A stretch of 64,000 nucleotides of DNA from CAVSJJ01 sp963771015 (GTDB lineage: Bacteria; Actinomycetota; Actinomycetes; Actinomycetales; Dermatophilaceae): NCBI GenBank assembly GCA_963771015.1, contig CAVYRN010000005.1, forward strand, positions 620,001 to 684,000, written 5' to 3'. Every line of letters begins with the position of its first letter. Position 1 is the stretch's first letter. The notes beneath the pieces are model-generated. The model was not told the origin of the DNA and ran no database searches. It saw nothing but the letters and a program-made list of their open reading frames with translations. Positions 44,971-54,362 of the stretch are shown here, one piece after another. The position numbers and the translations under genes are program-made.

Positions 44971-46162
44971 GTCGGGTCACCTCCAGGGCTTGGTCGGTCG
45001 GGCGGGACAGGTAGTCGACCGTGGCGTCGACGAGAAGGTCGACCAGGGTGGCCACCTCGGAGGTCGAGACCCACTCTTCCGGGGCATGGAAGTTGCCACC
45101 GAGCGGGCCGAGTAGCACCGTGGGGATGCCCGCGTTCTGCATGAGAGCCGCATCCGTCCAGGCGTTCATCCCCACCTCGGCAAGTGCCGAGCCGAGCCGT
45201 TCTTGCGCGGCCCGGTCGAGAGCCGCCCGGAGTCCGTCATGGCCGGTGGCGAGGAACGGCTCCCGATCGACGCGGACGATGACCTCGGTGGCCAGCCCCG
45301 GGACGGCCTCACGCGCCTCCGCGAGGATCGACTCGATCTGCGCGACCCGGTCGCTCACGTGCTCGCCGGGCTGGGTGCCGATCTCGATGCCGAGGACGCA
45401 CCGGCTGGGGTAGGTCGCATAGTCCGTTCCGCCGTGGACCGTTCCGGTGTGGAAGACGGTTCGACCGTTGGCGCCTCTCGCGTGGCGGGCGAACTCGGTC
45501 TCGTCGAGCCGGCGCAGGCGCGTCAGCGCCTCTGCCATGCCGACGATGGCGTCCACCCCCTCGTCGGGGGCCGAGCCGTGCGCCGCCCTTCCCTGGAAGA
45601 CCAGGTCGATCCAGCCGAACCCCTGATGCTCCACGACGAGCCGGGGCAGGGCGTCGGCTTCGAGCACCACCGCGGCGTCGGCCTGGAGGTTCTCGAGCAG
45701 CCTCGCCGTGCCTGCCGACACTCCCTCCTCGTCGGCGACACAGGCGACGACGAGATCGCCCGGCAGGCGTGGTCCGTGGGTGGCGAGGTGCCGGAGGACG
45801 AGGAGGGCGATCGCGCAACAGCCCTTGTCGTCCGCGGCCCCGAGCCCGTAGAGCCGGTCCCCGTCGAGGCGCGGCTCGAGTGCGGTGTCCGCCCAGCCGG
45901 CATACCCGACGGTGTCGAGATGGGCGTTGAGGCACAGCGTGGGTCCACCGCCGGTTCCGCGGAGGGTGAGCAGGACGTTGACGCGGCCGGCGGCGAACTC
46001 GTCGCGGGCCACCTCGACCGGCAGGTCCGAGACCCAGTCGACGACGTAGTCGGCCACCGCGCCCTCTCCCGCGCCCCCTTCGACCAGCCAGGGCGTGACC
46101 GACTCGATGCGCACGAGGTCGCTGATCAGCTTCACGGCGTCGGATGCGGGTGTGGCGTTCAT
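44957..46162 (-). CDS. M20 family metallopeptidase / deacylase
   Basis: A 401-residue dinuclear-zinc enzyme of the ArgE/DapE/CPG2 group. The metal ligands are in LNAHLDTVG, LGAADDKGCCA (bridging Asp), the base Glu in ADEEGVSAG, EADAL, and the C-terminal NFHAPEEWVS His. A dimerisation domain (GSAPDEGVDAIVGMAEAL) is inserted. It removes N-acyl groups from amino acids or cleaves dipeptides. It starts at ATG 46162, overlapping the ABC gene stop (ATGA), upstream of the decarboxylase. The order import, deacylation, decarboxylation suggests sequential steps on one substrate. Confidence 0.88.
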   Translation of the reverse strand: MNATPASDAVKLISDLVRIESVTPWLVEGGAGEGAVADYVVDWVSDLPVEVARDEFAAGRVNVLLTLRGTGGGPTLCLNAHLDTVGYAGWADTALEPRLDGDRLYGLGAADDKGCCAIALLVLRHLATHGPRLPGDLVVACVADEEGVSAGTARLLENLQADAAVVLEADALPRLVVEHQGFGWIDLVFQGRAAHGSAPDEGVDAIVGMAEALTRLRRLDETEFARHARGANGRTVFHTGTVHGGTDYATYPSRCVLGIEIGTQPGEHVSDRVAQIESILAEAREAVPGLATEVIVRVDREPFLATGHDGLRAALDRAAQERLGSALAEVGMNAWTDAALMQNAGIPTVLLGPLGGNFHAPEEWVSTSEVATLVDLLVDATVDYLSRPTDQALEVTRRAHS

Positions 46163-47166
46163 GGTGCCTCCTCTACGAAGTGGCAGGCGGTTTCGTGTCT
46201 TCCAGCTCCACCGTCGTCGGTGCCCGCCATGGCGAGGAGTCTCGGGTCCTGCGTGCGGCAGAGCTCCGGAGCCCCGAGTGCCTGGTACCGCGGGCACCGG
46301 GGGTGGAAGCGACAGCCGCTCGGGACGGCCGTGGCCGACGGGGTCTCCCCGGTGAGGCTGACGTGCTCGTCACTGTCGTACACCGACAGGAGGGCCCGCG
46401 TGTACGGATGTCGCGAATGGGACACCACCTCGTCCGCCGGGCCGATCTCGACGACGCGGCCGAGGTAGAGAACGACGATCCGGTCGGCCAGCACCCAGGC
46501 GACGGAGACGTCGTGGGTGATGAACAGGTAGGAGATGCCGAGCTCGTCGCGCAGATCGCGCATGAGCGACAGGATCCCGGCCCGAGCGGACACGTCGAGC
46601 ATGGAGACGGGCTCGTCGGCGACGACGAGCTGAGGGCGCAGGACGACGGCCGATGCGATGGCCACGCGCTGGCGCTGGCCTCCGGAGAGCTCGTGCGGGT
46701 AGCGGTCGGCCCACCGCTCTGGGGGACTCAGATGTGCCAGGTCCAATGCCGCATAGGCCATCTCGCGCCGGTCCGTGTCACTCGCCCCGACCCCGTGGAT
46801 GAGCAGCGGCTCCATGACCGTGTCGAGCACCGTCTGCCGGGGGTCAAGTGACCCAAAGGGGTCCTGGAAGATCATCTGGAACCGACGCCGCGCCTGACGG
46901 AGCGAGCGGCCGCCCAGCCGGGCCAGGTCCAGTCCCCGCGACCGGATGCTCCCGCTCGTCGGGTCCACCAGGCGCATCACGGCGTTGGCGATCGTTGACT
47001 TGCCGCACCCGGACTCTCCGACCAGTGCGACGATCTCGCCGCTTCCGACCGTCAGCGAGACGCCGTCGACGGCGCGGACCACACCGCGGCCCCGCCGCCC
47101 GGTGCCGCGCGCGACGTAGTGGACCTGCAGGTCGGTCAACTCGACGACCGGCTCCGAAGCGCTCAT
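46159..47166 (-). CDS. Dipeptide/oligopeptide ABC transporter ATP-binding protein (DppF-like)
   Basis: A 335-residue ATPase. Walker A GESGCGKSTIANAV, Q-loop FQDPFGSLDP, signature LSGGQRQRVAIASA, Walker B LVVADEPVSMLDVSA and H-loop FITHDVSV are intact. The C-terminal oligopeptide-specific domain has the cysteine cluster region FHPRCPRYQALGAPELCR. It energises uptake with the DppD-like partner. The start overlaps that gene's stop by four bases. Confidence 0.93.
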   Translation of the reverse strand: MSASEPVVELTDLQVHYVARGTGRRGRGVVRAVDGVSLTVGSGEIVALVGESGCGKSTIANAVMRLVDPTSGSIRSRGLDLARLGGRSLRQARRRFQMIFQDPFGSLDPRQTVLDTVMEPLLIHGVGASDTDRREMAYAALDLAHLSPPERWADRYPHELSGGQRQRVAIASAVVLRPQLVVADEPVSMLDVSARAGILSLMRDLRDELGISYLFITHDVSVAWVLADRIVVLYLGRVVEIGPADEVVSHSRHPYTRALLSVYDSDEHVSLTGETPSATAVPSGCRFHPRCPRYQALGAPELCRTQDPRLLAMAGTDDGGAGRHETACHFVEEAP

Positions 47167-48149
47167 CCCATCTCCTGACTCACCCGATGACAGGCCGTGA
47201 CGTGCCCAGGAGCGACGGCGATCGTTTCCGGCTCGACCTCGTCACAGATGGCCATTCGCACGGGGCAGCGGTCGGCGAAGCGGCAGCCCGGCATGGGGAG
47301 GGTCAGGTCCGGGGGGTGCCCGGCCAGCGGTTCGGCGAGCACCCGCTCGCCGTGCAGATCGGGGTGCGCCCGGATCAGCGCCTGGGTGTACGGGTGGACG
47401 GCGGAGGGCGTGGCGCCGTGGCCACCCAGAATGGTCTCGGTCGGGCCGGCCTCGACGAGTACACCGGCGTACATGACCACGACACGGTCGCACGTGCGTC
47501 GGATCGCGTTCAGGTCGTGGGAGATCATCAGCATGCCGAGGTTCTTGTCCCGACGCAGGGACGCCAGGAGGGTGAGGATCTGCGCCTGGCTGATGACGTC
47601 GAGCGCCGTCGTCGGCTCGTCGGCGATGAGCAGCTTCGGCTCGCACGCCAGAGCCATGGCGATCATCACCCGCTGCCTCATGCCGCCGGAGAACTCGTGC
47701 GGGTAGCTCCGGGACCGGCCCGGGGACACCCCCACGAGGTCGAGCAGGTCCGCCACCCGCCGGCGGGCCTCGGCCTGCGAGACGTCCCGCTGGTGAGCGA
47801 AGATGGGCTCGAGGATCTGCCGGTCGATCCGGTGGACGGGGTTGAGGGCGTTCATGGCCCCCTGAAACACCACCGAGACCGTGGTCCAGCGGACCGCGTC
47901 CAGCGCCGCCTCGTCCAGACCGACCAGCGTCTGCCCGTCGAGGACGATGGAACCCGACGCTACCGCCGCGTTCGCCGGGAGCAGGCCGGGCACGGCCAGG
48001 CCCAGCGTCGTCTTTCCGCATCCGGACTCCCCGGCCACCCCGACGGCCTCGCCCGCGCCGACGTCGAGGTCGACCCCGTCGACCGCCCGCACGGCGCCCG
48101 CCGAGAGCGCGTACTCGACGCAGAGACTGCGGACCTCCAACAGGCTCAT
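47163..48149 (-). CDS. Dipeptide/oligopeptide ABC transporter ATP-binding protein (DppD-like)
   Basis: A 328-residue ATPase. Walker A GESGCGKTTLGLAV, signature FSGGMRQRVMIAMAL, Walker B LLIADEPTTALDV and H-loop MISHDLNA are intact. The C-terminal domain carries the four-cysteine-type stretch PGCRFADRCPVRMAIC typical of DppD/OppD proteins, some of which hold an iron-sulfur cluster. It begins at ATG 48149, overlapping the permease stop as ATGA. Confidence 0.93.
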   Translation of the reverse strand: MSLLEVRSLCVEYALSAGAVRAVDGVDLDVGAGEAVGVAGESGCGKTTLGLAVPGLLPANAAVASGSIVLDGQTLVGLDEAALDAVRWTTVSVVFQGAMNALNPVHRIDRQILEPIFAHQRDVSQAEARRRVADLLDLVGVSPGRSRSYPHEFSGGMRQRVMIAMALACEPKLLIADEPTTALDVISQAQILTLLASLRRDKNLGMLMISHDLNAIRRTCDRVVVMYAGVLVEAGPTETILGGHGATPSAVHPYTQALIRAHPDLHGERVLAEPLAGHPPDLTLPMPGCRFADRCPVRMAICDEVEPETIAVAPGHVTACHRVSQEMG

Positions 48150-49054
48150 CGGCGCTCTCCCAGCTGCGGGTTGAGGACCCGGTCGAGGCTGTGTCCGAGC
48201 AACGAGAAGCCCAGCACCAGGATGACGATGCAGATGCCCGGCGGAAGGATGTACCACCAGGCCCCGAGGCTCATCGCCCCGGAGGTGAAGGCGAAGTGGA
48301 GCATCGTGCCCCACGACACGTGGATCGGGTCACCCAGACCGAGGAAGGCAAGGCTGGCCTCGGAGAGGATCGCGCCGGCCAGGACCAGGACGAGGTTCGC
48401 GAAGATCAACGGGGACACGTTGGGCAGGATGTGCACGCCGACCGTGCGCAGGTCGCTGGCCCCGAGGGACTGCACCCGTTTGACGAGGGGGCGCTCGCGC
48501 AGCGAGAGAACCTGAGAGCGGACGATGCGCGCCGTCTGCGGCCAGCTGGTCAGGCCGATGACCAGGCTGGTGATGAGCACGCTCTGCCCGAAGAGGGCGG
48601 CGAGGGTGATGATCAGCGGAAGGGTCGGCAGCACGAGGAAGAAGTCGGTCACCCGCATGAGGACGGTGTCCAGCCAACCGGCGTAGTAGCCAGCGACCAG
48701 GCCCAGGCCCGCCCCGAGGGCCATCGCGATGACGGTGGCCGACACCCCGACGAGCAGGGAGATCCTGCCGCCGACGAGCAGCTGCCGGAATACGCCCCGC
48801 CCCAGCTCGTCCGTTCCGAGCCAGTGGGCGGCCGACGGTGGCTGGAGGATCGACGACGAGGAGCTGCCGAACGCCTCGGCATTGAACGGGAAGACGAGCG
48901 GTCCCACGAGGATCACGAGCAGGATGAGCACGATCATCGCCAGGCCCACGCGTCCGGTGCCGTCCGCCCACAGCGCCCGCGCCCACGTCCGGCGAACGGC
49001 GGGCGGCACGGCCTCCAGCTCCTGGGACGAGCGAAGCGGGCTCTGCTGGCTCAC
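48146..49054 (-). CDS. Dipeptide-type ABC transporter permease (DppC-like)
   Basis: A 302-residue membrane protein with about six helices. The N-terminal OppC region (WLGTDELGRGVFRQLLVGGR) precedes the transporter domain, and the EAA loop contains QSLGASDLRTVGVHILPNV. A final GFSLLGHSLDRVLNPQL is typical. The start GTG 49054 overlaps the DppB stop (GTGA). Confidence 0.93.
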   Translation of the reverse strand: MSQQSPLRSSQELEAVPPAVRRTWARALWADGTGRVGLAMIVLILLVILVGPLVFPFNAEAFGSSSSSILQPPSAAHWLGTDELGRGVFRQLLVGGRISLLVGVSATVIAMALGAGLGLVAGYYAGWLDTVLMRVTDFFLVLPTLPLIITLAALFGQSVLITSLVIGLTSWPQTARIVRSQVLSLRERPLVKRVQSLGASDLRTVGVHILPNVSPLIFANLVLVLAGAILSEASLAFLGLGDPIHVSWGTMLHFAFTSGAMSLGAWWYILPPGICIVILVLGFSLLGHSLDRVLNPQLGERR

Positions 49055-50019
49055 GTCCGCCTCACCCGCGGGTCGAGGGCTCGGTAGAGAAGGTCGCTGA
49101 TGAAGTTCGCGAGGATCACCGCCACGGCGAAGATGAGGAAGGCCCCCTCGAGTACCGGGTAGTCGCGCTGGAGCACGGACTTGTAGGTCAGCAGGCCCAT
49201 CCCCGGCCAGGAGAACACGGTCTCGACCTGGATAGCGCCACCGAAGATGAGGCCCACGTACAGGGCGGCGGCGGTGACGATCGGCAACAGCGCGTTGCGC
49301 AGTCCATGGCGCAGGACGACGACGCGGCGCCCCAGCCCTTTGGCACGGGCGGTGGTCATGTAGTCCTCCGACATGACGTCGACGAGCGAGCTGCGGGTGA
49401 TGAGCGTGAACTCGGCGATGTTGACCAGGGCCAGGGTGAGTGCGGGAAGGACGAGATGACGTCCGGTGTCCAGGAACTGGCCCCAGGTCGTGAAGTCGTA
49501 GCCCGGGGTCGTGATCCCCGAGATGGGCAGCAGGTGGAACCACACTCCGCACAGGAAGATGAGGATCATCCCAGTCCAGAACGTCGGCAGGCTCCACAGG
49601 ATGAGGCTGCCGACGACCGTGCCTGAGTCTCGTCTGGAGTTGGGCCGCGACCCGGCGACGACGCCGAGCCCCACGCCCACCACGACCGTGAGGATCGTGG
49701 CCGCCCCGAGGAGGATCAGCGTGTTGGTGATGGCCGGCCCGAGCACGGTCGTCACCGGCTGGCGGTAGACGTAGGAGAAGCCCAGGTCGCCGTGCACCAG
49801 GTCCTTGAGATAGATGAGGTACTGGACCGGAAGCGGGCGGTCGAGCCCGAAGAGTGTCCTCAGCTGGGCGACGGCGGCCGGGTCGAGGTGGCCGGAGCGG
49901 GCGAGCAGACGCAGGGGGTTGCCCGGCAGCACATGGAACAACAGGAAGTTGAACGTCAGCACCGCAAAGAGCGTCACCAGCAACGTTGAGGTCTTGCGGA
50001 CGAGGTACCGGGCGATCAT
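49051..50019 (-). CDS. Dipeptide-type ABC transporter permease (DppB-like)
   Basis: A 322-residue permease. The N-terminus RYLVRKTSTLLVTLFAVLTF with FHVLPGNPLRL is the conserved DppB/OppB start, DYMTTARAKGLGRRVVVLRHGLR is the EAA loop that contacts the ATPases, and the end ISDLLYRALDPRVR is typical. It forms the channel with DppC. It starts 39 bases after the binding-protein gene ends. Confidence 0.93.
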   Translation of the reverse strand: MIARYLVRKTSTLLVTLFAVLTFNFLLFHVLPGNPLRLLARSGHLDPAAVAQLRTLFGLDRPLPVQYLIYLKDLVHGDLGFSYVYRQPVTTVLGPAITNTLILLGAATILTVVVGVGLGVVAGSRPNSRRDSGTVVGSLILWSLPTFWTGMILIFLCGVWFHLLPISGITTPGYDFTTWGQFLDTGRHLVLPALTLALVNIAEFTLITRSSLVDVMSEDYMTTARAKGLGRRVVVLRHGLRNALLPIVTAAALYVGLIFGGAIQVETVFSWPGMGLLTYKSVLQRDYPVLEGAFLIFAVAVILANFISDLLYRALDPRVRRT

Positions 50020-50058
50020 CGGCCACCCAGCGACGGCGGCCTGGGCACGCGGAGCACT

Positions 50059-51738
50059 TCAGCCCACGGGCTTGACGCTGAGGTAGTTGCTGCGGGTGAA
50101 GTTGAAGACCATGCCACCAGGGATCTCCACCCAGCCCTTCCACCCGTTCTTCCGGTATGCCTGCAGCTTGCTCTGGTACCACATGACGATGTAGGCGGCG
50201 TCCTCGTAGTACATCAGCTGCATCTGGTCGACCAGGTCGCGTCGCTTGGTCTCGTCCAACGTCGTCGCCTGCTTCTCGTACAGGGCGTCGTACGTCGGGT
50301 TGGAATAGTAGACGTCGTTGTTGTTGCCGATCTGGCTGGTCAGCGGGACGCCCAGCAGGTAGTCAGCGTCAGGCGTGCTGGAGTCCCATCCCCAGACGAA
50401 CAGGTCCCAGTTGGGCGCGTCGGAGTTGTAGACGATGTTGCCGAGCGTGGTCTCGTCGAGGGTCTGTAGGGACAGCTTGATACCGACGGCCTTGGCAGCG
50501 CTGACGAAGAGCTGAGCGGCGCGGACGTCGACGTCCGTGGCCTGGATGGCGATGAGCCGGAAGCTGAGGGGCTTGCCGTTCGGGCTGACCCGGATGCCGT
50601 CCGACCCCTTGCGGTAGCCCGCCGCGTCGAGCATCGACTCGGCCCGGGCCGGGTCGGCGTCGAGCTGCTGCCCTGCAGGGATGCTCGCCTGCCAGTCCCC
50701 GAACGCGCTCGGCAGCAGAACGCTGCCCGGGATGCCGTGCCCGGCCAGGGCCAGCGCGACCAGCTGGGAGCGGTCGAGGCTGAGGCTGAGCGCCTGCCTG
50801 ACGACCTTGTCCTTGAGCAGCGGGTTGCCGCCGGACTTCGGGCTTGGCGAGACGTTCATCCCGATGTGGTGGAACGAGTATGACTTCAGCTCGACCGGCG
50901 TGACGCTCGACTGCGACCGGAGACCGTCCCACAGGGTCGGCGGCACCTCCGTCAGGACGTCGACCTCACCCGAGACCAGGCTCTGCGTCATGACGTCGGC
51001 GCTGTCGAAGTGCACCCAGGTGACCTTGGCCGCGGCGGGCTGCGTCCCCCACCAGGAGGCGTAGCGTTCGACCTCAAGGGACTGCCCCTTCTTCCACGTG
51101 CCGAACGTGTAGGGCCCGGTCCCCACGGGTTTGTCGTTGGGGTACTTCTGGATCGCGGCCGAGTTCATCGTCCCCCAGATGTGCTTGGGGACGATGGGGA
51201 TGATCAGGGCCGGGTCGAAGGCCTGGGGGCGCTTGAAGTGGGCGACGACGGTCGAGGCGTCGACGATGTCCACCGAGGTCAGGTCCGGGAGGTACTGGGC
51301 CGCCTCTCCGAGGTTGTTCTTGGCGATCGTGTCCCAGGTGAACTTCACGTCCTCGGCGGTGAAGGGCTGACCGTCGTGCCACGTCACGCCCGACCTGAGC
51401 TTGTACGTGATGTCCTTGCCGTCCGGGCTGTACGTCCACGACGTCGCCAGGCCCGCCGACGGCTTTAGCTGGGCGTCATAGACGAGGAGGTTGTCGTAGA
51501 TCAGCATGAGGACCTCGCCGGCGGCCGAGCTGCTGAAGGTGAAGGGGTTGAGGAGGTCCGGCTCCGAGACCCATCCGACCCGCAGGACCCCGGTCGTCGA
51601 CGCGCCGGACGCCGTGCCTGTCGTCGAGGTCTTCACCGTCGTCGAGCAGGCATCGAGCAGCATCGGGGCCGCAACGAGTCCTGCGGCGGCCGCAGTCAGT
51701 GAGAGGAACGTGCGACGGGATGCGACTGGTTCGTCCAT
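50059..51738 (-). CDS. Peptide/solute-binding lipoprotein (SBP family 5)
   Basis: A 559-residue extracellular binding protein. The signal is twin-arginine-like (SRRTFLSLTAAAAG) and ends in the lipobox LLDAC, so it should be a membrane-anchored lipoprotein. The SBP_5 marks are LRVGWVSEPDLLNPFTFSSS, GLATSWTYSPDGKDITYKLR, GVTWHDGQPFTAEDVKFTW and PVGTGPYTFGTWKKG. Members bind peptides, but also nickel, murein peptides, opines or oligosaccharides, so the ligand is open. It is the first gene of the transport operon, with a strong promoter upstream. Confidence 0.92.
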   Translation of the reverse strand: MDEPVASRRTFLSLTAAAAGLVAAPMLLDACSTTVKTSTTGTASGASTTGVLRVGWVSEPDLLNPFTFSSSAAGEVLMLIYDNLLVYDAQLKPSAGLATSWTYSPDGKDITYKLRSGVTWHDGQPFTAEDVKFTWDTIAKNNLGEAAQYLPDLTSVDIVDASTVVAHFKRPQAFDPALIIPIVPKHIWGTMNSAAIQKYPNDKPVGTGPYTFGTWKKGQSLEVERYASWWGTQPAAAKVTWVHFDSADVMTQSLVSGEVDVLTEVPPTLWDGLRSQSSVTPVELKSYSFHHIGMNVSPSPKSGGNPLLKDKVVRQALSLSLDRSQLVALALAGHGIPGSVLLPSAFGDWQASIPAGQQLDADPARAESMLDAAGYRKGSDGIRVSPNGKPLSFRLIAIQATDVDVRAAQLFVSAAKAVGIKLSLQTLDETTLGNIVYNSDAPNWDLFVWGWDSSTPDADYLLGVPLTSQIGNNNDVYYSNPTYDALYEKQATTLDETKRRDLVDQMQLMYYEDAAYIVMWYQSKLQAYRKNGWKGWVEIPGGMVFNFTRSNYLSVKPVG

Positions 51739-51797
51739 GGCGGGTCCTTCCGATGACGGGAGAAGGAAACATTGAATGACGAGCGAACTGTGTATGA

Positions 51798-51826
51798 AGA
51801 GTATGACGTGTAAAAGGCGGTGTCAA
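51798..51826 (-). promoter_or_regulatory. Promoter of the binding-protein/ABC operon
   Basis: On the minus strand TTGACA (51826-51821), a 17-base spacer and TACTCT (51803-51798) form a near-consensus promoter. A direct repeat of TCATAC overlaps the -10 and could be an operator. The start codon is about 55 bases downstream of the expected transcription start. Confidence 0.7.
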
Positions 51827-51871
51827 CGGTGACGAGCCGGTGGACGAACGGCGGTGACCCGTCCCTCGGCG

Positions 51872-53392
51872 CTAGCGGCTCCGTCGGCGCACCGCATGGA
51901 GAAGCTCGTCGTGGCGGGAGGCAACAGCCCCCCAGGCACCTCGGGCTTCCGGGTCCGGGCGCAGTACGCCGGACCTCGGCGCGCCTGCCCCCGCGGCCCC
52001 GTCGACCGAGCCCGGCCCGGCCCCTGCACCGGTCGGTGGCGGGAACGAGACGCCGGCCACCGCCTGAGCCGCCAGGACCGCGGCACCGAGGGCGGAGTAG
52101 TCCGCGAACGGCCCCGATACGACCTCACGGCCGCTGGCGTCGGCGAGATCCTGGCGTAGCCGCACGGACGCCGCACTCGACCCGGCGACCATGACCGGGC
52201 CGGCTACCCCCGTCGCGTCCTCCAGGACGGCAAGGCAGCGCGCGCTCTCGATGACGATGCCGTTGAGCAGGCCGCGCGCCACGTCGGTGGGCCCGTGCCG
52301 CAACGTCAAGCCGCCGAGGGTGCCGGTCAGCTCGGGGTCCCACAGCGCGCCCTGCTCCCCCGGGGCCAGGAATGGCAGGAATACGGGTGCCTCCTCCGGC
52401 CGACGGCGGGACGCGAGCTCGATGACGCCCGGCTCGTCTACGCCGAGCAGTTCGGCAAGCCAGCGGATCGACGCGCCGGTGGCGAGCAGGTCCATCTCGA
52501 GTCCCCACCCGTCGATCCCCGCCAACGGCGTTACGAGATACCGCCTCGCCGAGTCGCGCTGAGGAGTGCGGCTCACCGAGAGGATGACGGTGCTCGTTCC
52601 CGAGACGTAGGCCACGGCGCCGGCCTCACGCACCCCCAGGCCCAGCGCTCCGAGAACCGAGTCGGCAGCGCCGATGACGACCGGCAGGCCCGACGCCAGC
52701 CCCAGGACGTGCGCGGCGTCGGGGGTCAACGACAGCACCTGATCCGAAGGAACGATGTCCGGCAGTCCGGGGAGGGGACACCCGGCCAGGATTTCGGCCA
52801 CGTCACGGACCTGCGATGACCACGCACCAGCGGCGAGGTCGTAGCAGCCGAAACCCGTGGCCGTGCTGGGGTCCGTGACCCACCGGCCGGTGAGCCACGC
52901 CACGAGATAGTCCTTCGCGCCGGCGATGCGGGTGGTACCGGCGGCCTGCTCGGGGTACACCGCCAGTCGGCGGAGGTACATCGGGAGCAGGTAGCGCGCA
53001 TCGACCCACTGGCCGGTCAGGGAGTAGAGCGCCTGCGGCCCCACGCCGCGCCGCAGGTCGGCCGCCTGAGCCTCGGCCCGGGAGTCCTCCCAGGTCACCG
53101 CCGGCCCGATGGCTGCACCGTCGGCCCCGACCGCCACGAGGGTGGGGATCATCGCCGACAGAGCGACGGCGCGCCATGACGGCGCCGGGACCGACCGGAC
53201 CAGCTCCGACACGGCCAGGGCGAGCGCCGCGACCCAGTCGGCCGGATCCTGCTCTGCCGCTCCGGTCCGCTCTCGGTGGGTGGGATAGCGCGCCACGACG
53301 CGCCCCAGCACGCTGCCGTCCCCGGCGACGGCCACGGCCTTCAGACCGGACGTGCCGAGGTCGACTCCGACGTAGACCCCGGCCTCCGTCAT
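51872..53392 (-). CDS. FGGY-family carbohydrate kinase
   Basis: A 506-residue kinase. The phosphate-1 loop GVYVGVDLGTSGLKAVAV, the catalytic-base region ALSAMIPTLVAVG with TWEDSRAEAQA, the FGGY motif region GAADSVLGALGLG, and GTSTVILSVSR are present, with a long Pro/Gly/Ala tail of about 50 residues at the end. FGGY kinases phosphorylate polyols and sugars (xylulose, gluconate, glycerol, erythritol, autoinducer-2). The substrate cannot be read from sequence. It is coupled to the GntR gene by an ATGA overlap, so the substrate or product is probably what that regulator senses. Confidence 0.9.
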   Translation of the reverse strand: MTEAGVYVGVDLGTSGLKAVAVAGDGSVLGRVVARYPTHRERTGAAEQDPADWVAALALAVSELVRSVPAPSWRAVALSAMIPTLVAVGADGAAIGPAVTWEDSRAEAQAADLRRGVGPQALYSLTGQWVDARYLLPMYLRRLAVYPEQAAGTTRIAGAKDYLVAWLTGRWVTDPSTATGFGCYDLAAGAWSSQVRDVAEILAGCPLPGLPDIVPSDQVLSLTPDAAHVLGLASGLPVVIGAADSVLGALGLGVREAGAVAYVSGTSTVILSVSRTPQRDSARRYLVTPLAGIDGWGLEMDLLATGASIRWLAELLGVDEPGVIELASRRRPEEAPVFLPFLAPGEQGALWDPELTGTLGGLTLRHGPTDVARGLLNGIVIESARCLAVLEDATGVAGPVMVAGSSAASVRLRQDLADASGREVVSGPFADYSALGAAVLAAQAVAGVSFPPPTGAGAGPGSVDGAAGAGAPRSGVLRPDPEARGAWGAVASRHDELLHAVRRRSR

Positions 53393-54324
53393 GCCGAACC
53401 GCGAGCCCGCCGCCCGGAGCCGGACCGCGCGGCGCTCCCGGACCCACGCGGTCCGGCCCCCCCCTCGTCGCCACCCGCCCGCGGGCCAGTCACGGCGGTC
53501 ACCGACCAGTCTCGCCCCACCCGCCCCTGATGAAGCCGCCGTTCCGCCTGGCCGGCGATCGCGAAGGCGAACTCGGTGGCCGGATAGACCTGCTGGAAGC
53601 AGTCGAACGGCACGCCGTTGTGGTCGCGGCTGACGCCCTGGATTCGCACGACGAAGGCGTGCTGGGCGAGCTTGAGCAGTGCACGCACGTCGCCACCGGC
53701 ATGGATGACATCGAGGAACTGCTCCTCGTAGTCGTCCTCCAAGCCGTAGGTGGCCCGCAACGTCTCGTACAGCGACCCGTCCTGGTAGGCGTTGGGCAGG
53801 TCCGGCGCCAGATGCTCGGGAATGAGCGCGGTCTCGAGGATCGACGGCTTGCCGTCGATCCGGCGCAGTCGGCGGACCGACCAGACGAGCTGCCCGACGT
53901 CGAGGTCGAGCGCGGCACGCACGTCGGCGGACGGCTCCCCCAGGGCGATTCCCAGCAGTTCCGTCGTCACGACCGTGGCCTGTGCCTCGTCGAGCGTCCC
54001 GCCGAGGCCACCAGCCCTGCTGGGGTCCGCGAGGATCTTCGGCCGCGACAGGAAGGTGCCCAGGCCCTGGCGACGCCGGACCCGACCCTCTCGCTCCAGC
54101 TCCTCCAAGGCCCGTCTGACGGTGATGAGGCTGACCCCGGCCAGCTGGCTCAGCTCGTTCTGGCTCGGAAGCATGTCGCCCGGCCCGAGCCCCTGGTCGA
54201 CGACGAGCCGCTCGATGAGGTCGATGACCTCCTCGTACAGGAGCCGGCCGCGGCGCGACCTCGATCCGGCCGCCCTCTCGGAGGCCCCGGCCGCTCGGCC
54301 GTCGAGCCTGATGACCGCCGTCAT
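53389..54324 (-). CDS. GntR/HutC-family regulator with UTRA domain
   Basis: A 311-residue regulator. The N-terminal winged helix contains GLGPGDMLPSQNELSQLAGVSLITVRRALEELEREG, and RRRQGLGTFL is the wing. The UTRA ligand domain (about 95-260) has QLVWSVRRLRRIDGKPSILETALIPE and FDCFQQVYPATEFAFAI. HutC-type proteins often sense phosphorylated amino sugars or amino acids. It carries an additional Gly/Arg-rich C-terminal tail of about 45 residues, unusual for the family. It lies between the aminotransferase and kinase genes on the same strand. Confidence 0.92.
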   Translation of the reverse strand: MTAVIRLDGRAAGASERAAGSRSRRGRLLYEEVIDLIERLVVDQGLGPGDMLPSQNELSQLAGVSLITVRRALEELEREGRVRRRQGLGTFLSRPKILADPSRAGGLGGTLDEAQATVVTTELLGIALGEPSADVRAALDLDVGQLVWSVRRLRRIDGKPSILETALIPEHLAPDLPNAYQDGSLYETLRATYGLEDDYEEQFLDVIHAGGDVRALLKLAQHAFVVRIQGVSRDHNGVPFDCFQQVYPATEFAFAIAGQAERRLHQGRVGRDWSVTAVTGPRAGGDEGGAGPRGSGSAARSGSGRRARGSA

Positions 54325-54362
54325 GGTCCACCCTTTCAATCGACACCGTCTCCCGATGGAGG